From Gloeopeniophorella convolvens (Eukaryota > Basidiomycota > Agaricomycetes > Russulales), in assembly GCA_022496205.1 (NCBI GenBank), contig WTXD01000017.1:475770-539769 (forward strand): a stretch of DNA of 64,000 nucleotides, read 5' to 3'. Below are positions 54,759 through 64,000 of the stretch, piece by piece; the stretch's first letter is position 1, and each line of letters begins with the position of its first letter. The notes below the pieces were generated by a model. The model worked only from the letters and a program-made list of their open reading frames with translations. It searched no databases and was not told the DNA's origin. The position numbers and the translations under genes were made by a program.

Positions 54759-57739
54759 GGAGGCTAGGAGCAAGTGTCGGTTGATCGGCGAGGTGATGAG
54801 GGATGGGTGACTCTCTGCGAACGGGTCAGGGGTTCCGGGAACGAGGGGGAACAGTCGCAAAGAGAGCACTGGTGCGCGTGTCAATGAGTCGTGGCTCGGG
54901 TCATCAGCATCAGCCTAGTGCCGCAGCAATGCCAATCCTGTAGTAATACTAAGTATTGAAGTATGTGACCCAGTGGCCCTCGAGCTCGTTGGTCGTAGGC
55001 GCGGACCTCGGGGACTCGACTTGCGCCGACTGCAGTTGGCGGCGTGGAACAGCGTGGAACTCACGTGGGCTTCGGCCCGAGGGCCGCCCAGCTTCCGTTG
55101 TCGTGCTCTGCCACTGCAGTTTGACTGCAGTCGCCGTGCCAGAGACGTCCATTAGCGCGCTCTGCGCTTCCGCTTCGGCGAACCACTACAGGCGGGATAC
55201 CTATCTCAACCTTACCAGAAGGACTTTCAGTTCTCAGAACCACCCAGCGAGCCAGGTCAGAGACAGGTAAGTTGCTCCGTTGATCTGGTGCGTTGCCCGT
55301 TGACGCTTGTTCGGTCTGGTGTCAGTTTTGAGAGTCCTGCGGAGCGATCAACGGGAGTCATCGAACTCCTACGTGACTGGCGCCCTTGCGCACCCTGTGC
55401 TGCACTCGCATAGGCCTGCATTCCCTTGTGCTCATCAGGGCTGCTGTGCCGTCTCGTTCCCCGCCGCTGCTCTCTTCATTCCGTTTACCCCAGCTGGCAT
55501 TGGATGATTGCGGCTGTTTGACACGCTCCGCGGGGCCCCACACAAGCAGGGTCGCAACTATAAATCTATTGAAGCGAGTCATGCCCGAATCTCACAGGTC
55601 CGAGCCTGGGTGCTACGAGGTCACTTACTGTAGAGCAGTACCGTTCTCGTCCTAGCCCGGGACCAGTACTCTCTATATGGTCCCAAGCGGCGCCACAGCC
55701 GGTAATGCGCCGCAGAGGGTCATGCTGTGTCCATGACTACTAAGTAGCACCAGGTTTGGTCAGTGGTCCTTTCCTGTCAATGGCGTGTCCCATTGTGGAG
55801 CTTCACACTGGCAGGGCCGCTTGTCGGGCAGTACAATACAGTACTTGGCGTCTTCAACTGCACAATGACTCTGGTTCTGTGGCAATGTATAGTGGTGTCC
55901 TCGTCTCAGTCCATCTGCGTAGAGTGTTCTTCAGTGTGCTGCTCACGGACAGCTATAGATCTAAGATTGCACAGGTGCGAGCCTACACGCTGTGGCAGCA
56001 GGGTAGTATCCCTGTCTCGGTTCACTGGAAGCATAATTCTGAGCATTGGGGGCGCCGCTACTGGGCCAGTGAGTGCATGACGCTGCAGTGTACCTGAGAG
56101 ACTTGGCCGGGTCACCGGTCACCAAGATAGCCCAAAGTCTTGCTTGGTAGATCTTGGTCCGAGTAGACCGGGCAAGAAATCTACTGTGAGTATATTCTGT
56201 TTGACGCGCGCCACTGAATCCCGCGTGGCGAACACTTGGCGTCTTTGGCGGCGCCAGCGTCATTGACGCCGCGATGGCTTGAGTGCATCAGTGAACGGAG
56301 GATGCCGCGACTGCGCTCGAGACCGGCGGGCTAAACTGACAGCAGCAGTTCATGTGCCTCGCGGGCCCTGTAGCTGCGCAGATCGCGTCCTTCCGCCGCC
56401 AGTGGCGGCGTAAGGGGGAATAAGTACAAGGGGATCCAGGAGCCTGCAGACAGGCTCAGGGTCAGGTCTCGGAAGCGGGGTCGGAATTCAGGTCAGGCAA
56501 AGCAGTCAGAGGAATCATCATATGGAATCGTACGCATTTGATTGGGCGGCGTTTGCGCGCCCGGCGCCACAGCGGTCCTGAAGCTATTTGGTACTTACAG
56601 TCCGGGTTCGATTCCAGAACCAGGACACGGCATCCTTGTTCCTGCGATGCACCTTCGCCGAAGGCGTCCAGGGTGCATGCGGCTCTTTCATGTTGCTATA
56701 GCGGGATCACCGCTGCGCGCGGTCAGCGCGGGGCTGACTCCGGGTGCTATGTAGCTGGATTGAGGTGTGTTATGCTGCATCGGACGTGCGCGGGGGAGAT
56801 GTTCTTGTCCCGATAGTGATCTGCTTCCGGCTTGGAAGATGCCTATGTGTATTCGTAGGCATGCTGTTGCCGCAGCACCGTGTTGTAAGTATGGGTTTAT
56901 GCAGGTGTATTCCGATCATTGTCAGCAGTGCATCAGCGGGAATGAATCAACTTGTGACAATAACTGTCTGATTGAATGGGCGACGCAACACGGATCTGAC
57001 GGTAGACGGGCAGAGCTGCCCAGCAACAGCGCACATTAATTTGAGCGGTACGGGATCAACACATCCAATGATGGTGCGCGTGCTCACCAATTGATGATGC
57101 TCCTGCAGATGCGCATACATCATGTGTGCGCCAGGCGGCTGCTCTAGCTGGCATCGTGTCTGGCCCGCCCTGGGCACGCTCTATACGTGATGGCATTGTC
57201 CAGCCAGCGGCCGCGGATGCGCGCATTCAAGGCACCGCACGGCAGGCGGTGCAGCTAGCAGTTCTTCTGAAGCGGACGCGCGATGCCATTGTTGGTCACC
57301 TCCTGGCGCGGTGCACGAAACGAGTCAATAGCTCCGGAGCGTGTCATCGCCCCGTCGAGCGAGGCGCGGTGGAGCGCTAGCGGCAGACAGGCGAGTCGCG
57401 TACGTATGTCAATCGGAACGGGTGAGTCTGTGAGCTGTCAGATCTTGTCAGATTCAGCGATCATGTGTGTGTGGGCGTAGGTACTTGTTGCAGTGGTGCA
57501 AGAGCGGAGGCGAGAGACACCATCTGCGTCTGCTGTGTTGTAATCGCCTGGCGCGTCGTGGGCGGGGCGCGACTGGCGCGATGCGTCTCGGATAGTACGA
57601 GTACGAGAACACGGAGAAAGCGATGCGCCGGATACGCTGCAATCAACCCGGGCGTCTTCTCCACGGCGCTGCCATTGCAACCGATTCTGTGTCGCGTAGA
57701 TCTGCTCCGCCCCTGCGCATCTCGACGCCCAGCCCAGCG
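54759..57739. other. Long intergenic stretch, no gene supported
   Basis: Three kilobases without a convincing exon on either strand. It includes several short perfect hairpins (CCGCCGCCAGTGGCGGCG at about 56393; GCGTCATTGACGC at about 56259) and a tRNA-like B box motif at 56606-56615 that lacks the rest of a tRNA. No transposase or reverse transcriptase motifs. Confidence 0.45.
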
Positions 57740-57747
57740 TATAAATA
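57740..57747 (+). promoter_or_regulatory. TATA box of the Ppo-like gene
   Basis: TATAAATA in CAGCGTATAAATACAGCC lies 74 bases before the ATG at 57814. Confidence 0.65.
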
Positions 57748-57813
57748 CAGCCCGCTTCTGTGCGCGATGCGACTCCCCCATTGACATCGTTTTCTGTCTT
57801 TTCACGTCCTGCT

Positions 57814-60800
57814 ATGAGCCATATCTTCCGCAACGAGACAGACTCGGTCCTCAGCAGCTTGCAGAGCGCCGCCAGCTACATCTCATCTTCCACCGCCCCG
57901 CTCGACACCGACGGCGCCCACCCCGTCCCGTCCCTGCTCAGCAAGTCCCTCGAGGACATCAGGGATGTCGTCGACCACGGCCCTGCCTTCTCTTTGTCTG
58001 ACCTGGTTTGTGAATTTGTCTTGTGCCGCTGCGTGGCAGGCAGCTCATTGCCGGTGGCAGCCCGCGTACTACAACGCCGTGAAGAATCTCGGTGGGAATC
58101 TCGATGATAGAAAGTTCCTGGTGCGTCGCTGTCACACAGCCTCGCCTTCGCGATGTTCACGCCCGCCGCGTCGCGCAGCTCGAGAAGCTGCTGACGTTCA
58201 TGGCGCGCCTCGGCAGCGACTCGGAGTTCGGTCAGAGGGTGCAGCAGTTCGTGATCAGCATATGTGAGCAGCCGCCGCGCCGCCCCCGCATCCGCACCAC
58301 GGCCCGCGAGTGATGTGCTCACGCTGCCGCCCGCAGTGTACAGCGACCTCCCGCACCCGCCCAGCGGCTACCTCGCCCTCCTCCCGCCCGCGCAGTCCGT
58401 TACTACCAACGAGCTCTCCGTCAACTATGCCTTCCGCTCCGCCGACGGCTCGGACTACAATCCGCTCATCCCCGGGCTCGGCCGGGCCGGCGCACCGTAC
58501 GCCCGCTCCGTGCCGTCGACGCGCTGCCTCTCGCCCGCCGCGCTCCCCGACGCGAACCTCGTCTTCGACACGCTCCTCAAGCGCGACAAGTTCGTCGACC
58601 ACCCGGGCGGTATCTCCTCGCTCTTCTTCGCGTTCGCGGACCTCATCATCCACTCGTGCTTTAACACCAACCCGCGCGCCCCTGGCTGGACGCAGAATGA
58701 CGCGAGCAGCTACCTCGACCTTAGCCCCCTCTACGGCAGCTCGGACGCGGAGGTCGCCTCGGTGCGCCGCGCGGATGGCACCGGCCGCATCTGGAACGAC
58801 GTCTTTGCGGACAAGCGCCTTATCTACATGCCCCCGTCCGTCTGCGCGCTGCTCGTGCTCCTCAGCCGGAATCACAACGTATGTCCACTCGACTCGCCGC
58901 GCGCGACGAGGCTGATGTGGGGTGCAGTACATCGCGGAGAAGATCTTGTCGATCAACGAATGGGGCAAGTTCCAGAGTCCGCCGCCGACCGACGAGAGCG
59001 CGCGCAAGTCCCAGGACGAGGAGATCTTCCAGCGCGCGCGCCTCGTCAACACGGGCTTTTTCATGCAGATCATCCTGCGCGACTACGTCGGCGCGATCCT
59101 CGGGCTCGTGCGCGACGGCTCGCCGTGGCGCCTCGACCCGCTCATGGTGCGTCGCCCGCGCGCCTGCCTGCCCCTGCGGGCCGCCGCTGAGCGTGTGTGT
59201 GCGTGTAGAACCTCCGCGACGCGGACCACGAGGTCTCGCCCCGCGGCCAGGGCAACGTCGTCTCGGTCGAGTTCAACCTGCTCTACCGCTGGCACGCTGC
59301 GCTCTCCGAGGACGACACCAAGTGGACTGAGGAGCTCTTCGCGGACAGGCTCAAGGGCTTCGACCCCAAGACGGTGAGCGCTCGCACCCGTTGCCCGTGC
59401 CTGCGCGCTGGCTGAACGTGCTGCGCGGCACCGCAGGGCTCGGTGCAGGACTTTGTCGTCGCGGCCGCGAAGGGCATGAATCCCGGCCCCGACCTCAAGA
59501 AGTGGGAGTTTGGCGGGTGCGTGGTGCCGCACGGACGGGGGTCGTATCGATGCTGATGTTGGTTGGTTGACGCGTGGCGTAGCATCAAGCGTGGCGCAGA
59601 GGACAGGTTTGCGGACGCGGACATCGCGCGCATCTTACAGAACGCGACGGCGGCGTCTGCCAGCGCTTTCAAGGCGCGCGGCACGCCCGAGGTGCTGCGC
59701 GTCATCGAGCTCCTGAGCATTGAGCAGTCGCGCGCGTGGGGAACTTGCTCGGTGCGTACGGCGTGCGTCATGGTACTCTCCTTGCTTACGATATGGGTTC
59801 CAGCTGAACGAGTTCCGGTCGTTCATGGGCCTGAAGCGTAAGCATGCACATATGCGCTGTCCCCGTACTGTGCGCTGATGACCTGCAGCATACAAGGACT
59901 TCAAGGACTGGAACCCAGACCCCGTTATTGCTGTCAGTCCTCCTCGGATGCTCGTGTCCGCAGCCATCTGACCCGCTGTGCAGAAAGCTGCCGAGTCGCT
60001 GTACCACGACATCGACAACCTCGAGCTGCACGTCGGCATGCAGGCCGAGCAGGCCAAGGCGCCCATGCCTGGTGCGGGCCTGTGCCCTGGCTACACCATC
60101 TCCCGCGCTATTCTCTCCGACGCTGTCGCGCTCACCCGCGGCGACCGCTTCCTCACGATCGACTACACGCGTACGTGCCCCGCCACCCCGCGCCGCTCTG
60201 CATACCTGATACCCCTCCCCACCAGCGTTCAACCTGACCACGTGGGGCTTCGACGACTGCCAGGCCGACACCGCGGACGGCTCATACGGCGGCATCCTCA
60301 CCAAGCTGCTCTTCCGCCACCTCCCGGACTACTACCCGCCGCGCTCCACCTACGCGCACTTCCCCTTCCTCACCCCGGAGGCCATGAAGCGCGCTGCGAA
60401 GGACCTCCCCGGCGACCTCATCCCCAAGTACTCGTGGACGCGCCCCGCGCCGCCAGCCGGCCCCGCGGTCGTCGCCGCGCGCTACACGGACGTGCAGAAG
60501 GCGCTCGCGAGCCCCGCCGTGCTCGCCCCTGCCGCCGTGCCACGCCTCGCGGCGCTCACGGGCGGCGTTAGTCTGAACCTCCTCGGGCCCGTAAGTGCAT
60601 GCGCGTATGCGTGATGTGGCGCGTGGGGGCTGACACGTGGATGTGCGGGCAGGTCCAGCAGGTGCTCTCGAGCGCGGCGCAGGCTGACGCGGCGGCCAAG
60701 GCGTTTGCGGGCATCGTCGAGAACCTGCTCAAGAAGAAGACGCTCAAGGGCGTCGGCGCGCACGTGGCGTACATCGACGTCGTGCGCGACGTGACCAACC

Positions 60801-62328
60801 TCGCGCCGGTGTACTGGCTCTCGAATGAGATTGTGCGTCCTGTGCTGTGTGGTCTCCGTGTCGCGGCGCGTGCTGAGGTGACGTTTGGGTAGATCGGGCT
60901 GCCGCTCAAGACCGAGGAGAACCCGCGCGGCGCGTACCGCGAGCAGGAGCTGTATGGCTGGTTCGCTGACACTGCAAAGTGCGTCGTCCAGCTAGTTGGG
61001 GTTCGAGTTGCGAACTGACATTCTGCTCAAGCTACCTGTACCACAACAAGGAGCCGACCCATGACTGGCACCTCCGCGAAAGCTCCAAGTTTGCCGCCGA
61101 CAAGGCGCTGCAATACCTGAGGGCGCACCTCATCAAGATCACGCGCGGCTCAGTGCGTGTGCGCTGCCCGCCTCCGCCCCACGCGCAGGTGCTGACTCAC
61201 CGCCGGCGCGCAGCTCAACGTCGAGGGCTTCACCGACTCGGTCCTGCACTGGGTCTCGGGCCGCAACGACCACAGTCACGACTTCCTCAAGCCGCTCGTC
61301 GACGCGACGGGCGCGCAGGCGGGCCCGAGCGCGCTCGACGGGCTCGCGGCCAGCCTGTACGCCGCCGTCGTGCCGACCGCCGCGCTCTTCTCGCAGGCAC
61401 TCACGCACGTCGTCAACTTCTACCTCGACGCGGACCGCGCGGCACAACGCGCGGAGATCGCGCGCCTCGCGGAGCTGCGCACGCCGCAGGCAGACGCGCA
61501 GATTCTACCCTATGTGTTTGAAGCGCTGCGTGAGTGCCGGTTCACTTTTCCTTGGCGTGTGCGGGGGCTGACTGGCGCATGTGGCAGGCTTGGACCCTCC
61601 TGTGAGTACAAGGGGTGTGTTGGGGCCAAGAACGTAGGCTGACGGGCGCGCAGCTGTCGAGCGTGCTGCTGAGCGCGCAGGCGGACACGAGCGTCGCCGG
61701 GGACGCGGTCAAGAAGGGCCAGCAAGTCCTCGCAAGCATCATCGACGCGAACCGTGACGTGCGTTGCTCTCTCGGGCTCCACTGCCCGGACACTCACGCG
61801 CGTCTTTGCTGCAGGCCTCGGCCTTCCAGAATCCCAACGAAGCCAACTTTTCGCGGCCCACGACGGGCATCCTCGGTCTGGACCGCAAGGGGTGCGTCCG
61901 CCGCTCCCGCTCGCGGCGTCTGGTCTGTCATCTCTGACGGTGTGATTTTAGCCTCTTGACCCCTGGGCTCTTCGAGCGGGTACGCTAGCGTTGCATCCGC
62001 TACCAGTGTGTAGCATGGCCTGACCTTGCCCCCAGGTTGCACCCCGCATCCTCGGCCCGATCTTCAAGCTGAGCAACCTGCGCCGCCAGTCGACGCAGTC
62101 CGGCCAGCTGACGAGGTGAGGCGGATCATGGGATATCTGGGTGTGCTGTGCTAAATGTGGTTGCTGTGCAGGTTCACGGAAACCGTCCGCGGCGCGCCGC
62201 AGCAGTTCTACGTCGACCTCAACGGAAAGCTCACGCCCTTCCCTGTGTCGCTTATTGTTCAGGTGCGTTGGTGCTTGTGCTCTGAGGGCGCTCCAGTGCT
62301 GACGAGGGCGCAACAGTTCGATGTGTAA
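57814..62328 (+). CDS. Psi-factor-producing / linoleate diol synthase-type oxygenase (heme peroxidase plus P450-like domain)
   Basis: A gene of about 20 exons starting MSHIFRNETDSVLSSLQ and ending SLIVQFDV. The N-terminal dioxygenase half has the animal-peroxidase-type signatures: IIHSCFNTN (distal His side), ASSYLDLSPLYGSSD, MPPSVCALLVLLSRNHN, and EFNLLYRWHAAL, whose YRWH holds the catalytic Tyr and the proximal heme His. The C-terminal half resembles the P450 hydroperoxide isomerase of Ppo proteins (WLSNEIGLPLKTEENPRG, then LDRKGLLTPGLFERVAPRILGPIFKLSNLRR). Ppo enzymes turn linoleic or oleic acid into hydroxy fatty acids that control sporulation. The place where a cysteine heme ligand is expected reads LLTPGLFER without Cys, so the second half may be inactive or different in chemistry. 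The exon 1/2 junction is uncertain. Confidence 0.88.
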
Positions 62329-62568
62329 AGTCTGTGTTGCAGCTGTTTCGCTTTATAAAATGTATGACCATTGAGCGCGTGTTCGATGTACAAATGACCC
62401 CGGTCGCCGTGAATCGGCTGGCCAGGCTCTCGCGCCTGTAATTATCTGCTGCTAGCGTTCAATGAGCAGGGCATGTGATTGAAATGCACGGGTGACGTCA
62501 CGATAGCAAGGCTCCCCTCGAGCGCTCCATATCAGATCCAATCGTCCCTGGGGACTCGGATGCGGCAG

Positions 62569-62574
62569 TATAAA
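62569..62574 (+). promoter_or_regulatory. TATA box of the Vip1-like gene
   Basis: TATAAA in GCAGTATAAACAGTCG lies 77 bases before the ATG at 62646. Confidence 0.6.
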
Positions 62575-62645
62575 CAGTCGCCTGCAGCTCACATGGGCCG
62601 GCTTTCCCCTGAACGACGAACTTCTCACTTCCACCATCCTCCACC

Positions 62646-63830
62646 ATGTCTTTTTCTGTCAACGTGCGTATTGCCTCTTTGTGTGCGATGGTGTCGACCG
62701 GGCTCATCGCCCGCGATTGCAGGTATCTAACATCGCCCCGACCACAAGCGAGCAGCAGCTCCACGACTTCTTCTCGTAAGTCACCTGTCACGATTACATG
62801 CGTCACTATTTCCTGATTTACGATACCAGGTTTTGCGGAAAGTACGGCATCGCATCGAGCGCGCTGATCAGCACTGATCATCGATCTTTGTGCGCTGCAG
62901 GATCTCCAAGATCGATTCCAACGAGGGCGGCTCCCCAAAGTCGGCTGTCATCCACTTTGAAAAGTCGTCTGCGGCGAAGACCGCGCTCATGGTATGCGCT
63001 CTGGTTTCGAGTCTCGTTGCGTTCTTGATATAACGATCGATCTAGCTCAATGGGGGCTCACTGGACGGCTACCACTTGAATGTGCACTCGGATACCGTGC
63101 ACCCCGATGAGGAGGAGACTCCTCACAGCCCAGGCTCTCCCCTTGACCAGAGCGACAAGCCTAGAGCAGGAAGTAGGTCTTTCATGCATGCCATGCATGC
63201 CGCACATGCGATGCTATTGCTGATTGCCATTCAGTCGCTGCGGAGTACTTGGCGAAGGGGTATGCGCTTTCTGACGGCATCCTGCAGCGTGCCATCCAGC
63301 TCGATAGTAAGTAAACTATTGCTTCATGGTCTCGCGCTCAATAGACAACCCGTGATAGGCGAGAAGGGTATCTCGACGCGCTTCCTAAGTTACTTCCATT
63401 CGCTTGATACCTCTATCGGTGCCAAGGCTCTCGGCCCTGACCAGACTATCTCTGGAAAGGTCACCAGCACCATCCAGAGCGCAACGCAACAAGCAAGGAC
63501 CGTGGACGAGCAAAAGGGTTATTCAAAGACAGCAGGAGACGTACGTACACGCTGCGCGCGTTCAATGCGACAGCACATGCACAGCCTGGCTCACGTTGAC
63601 GGCTTCGACAGTATTACACGCGTGCCCTGACGTCTCCGTTGGGTCAGCGTGTTCGCTCGTTCTACACCACAACTTCGAAGCAAATCCTCGATATCCATGA
63701 GGAGGCACGTCGGATCGCACACGAGCACAAGGGTTCGCAACAGGCTCCGGCAGCTGCTGGGTCTGCCAGCGCGGAAATCCCTGGGGCCGCAGCTCCCTCG
63801 AAGGCAGAGGAGGCACCTACTGTAGTTTAG
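62646..63830 (+). CDS. RRM protein similar to fission yeast Vip1 (257 aa)
   Basis: Eight exons: 62646-62663, 62723-62775, 62830-62841 (12 bases), 62901-62991, 63046-63172, 63235-63306, 63359-63540, 63612-63830, all phases consistent. The N-terminus is an RNA recognition motif: VSNIAPTTSEQQLHDFFS forms strand 1 and helix 1, FCGKISKID the next strand, and SAVIHFEKSSAAKTALMLNG the RNP1-like part. The C-terminal part (IAAEYLAKGYALSDGILQRAIQ, then helices up to the IHEEARRIAHEH) and an Ala/Glu/Pro tail follow the Vip1 layout of a single RRM with a helical tail. The family is conserved in fungi; its role is poorly known. The last intron (63541-63611, GTACGT) and short exon 3 are typical of this window. 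Confidence 0.88.
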
Positions 63831-64000
63831 GTAGAAGACAAGGTTGTACTTTGTAGGTGTGCTGTGTTCCGAGCTTCTGTACTTGATCCAACGACTCCTT
63901 CCGATCTATGTTGTCGTCCAGTGGTTCACATATCCCGACGGATTTTGGTCCGAGTACACTTCGGCGCAGTCGGCTTCGAGGATAGTCGGCCCTCGAAAAC
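63831..64000. other. 3' flank of the Vip1-like gene
   Basis: Only 170 bases remain before the window edge. No gene can be called. Confidence 0.4.

Noticed and set aside
56590..56640. Possible tRNA (GGGTTCGATTCC box)
   Set aside because: The T-stem does not pair, and no A box, anticodon stem or acceptor stem can be formed around it.
1..64000. CRISPR array, prokaryotic operon, rRNA or integrated virus
   Set aside because: Introns throughout, eukaryotic housekeeping genes and no reverse transcriptase, integrase, capsid or polymerase motifs were found.

Overview
The window looks like nuclear DNA of an Agaricomycete (mushroom-forming basidiomycete). Genes are dense and broken by many 50-65 bp introns, and there are several cytochrome P450 genes, an Agaricomycete-type NACHT-WD40 receptor, an F-box protein of the usual basidiomycete form, a psi-factor-type fatty-acid oxygenase and a very serine-rich mucin. 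The inference rests on gene content and intron style; no species could be assigned.

Left part (1-17.5 kb): an array of six metallo-beta-lactamase-fold hydrolase genes, all on the minus strand. Copies 4, 5 and 6 are intact (375 aa each, two exons, one phase-1 intron), copy 1 runs off the window edge, and copies 2 and 3 are broken. Coding parts and about 0.6-1.2 kb of flank were duplicated together, in two promoter/5' subtypes ordered B-A-B-B-A-B. Two unrelated genes sit inside the array: a small hydrophilic protein (4985-5464) and a conserved RG-rich fungal protein (10297-11767).

Middle (17.5-37.5 kb): a gene-poor stretch, a secreted two-LysM protein, the 5' half of a clathrin heavy chain gene fused to a repeat and flanked by direct repeats, a P450 relic, a complete C2/NACHT/WD40 receptor, a dead P450 and two complete P450s. 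This looks like accessory sequence with duplication, capture and decay.

Right part (37.5-64 kb): mostly housekeeping or conserved genes: a SEC14-type lipid-transfer protein (sharing a 165-bp divergent promoter with a P450), the cohesin loader Scc2/NIPBL, ribosomal protein uL23 (RPL25), a transmembrane signalling mucin resembling Msb2, an F-box protein with an apparent one-base frame break, a Ppo/linoleate-diol-synthase-type oxygenase whose P450-like half lacks the usual cysteine, and a Vip1-like RRM protein. Exon limits were worked out by eye from reading frame and GT-AG signals; treat them as good models, not as transcript evidence.
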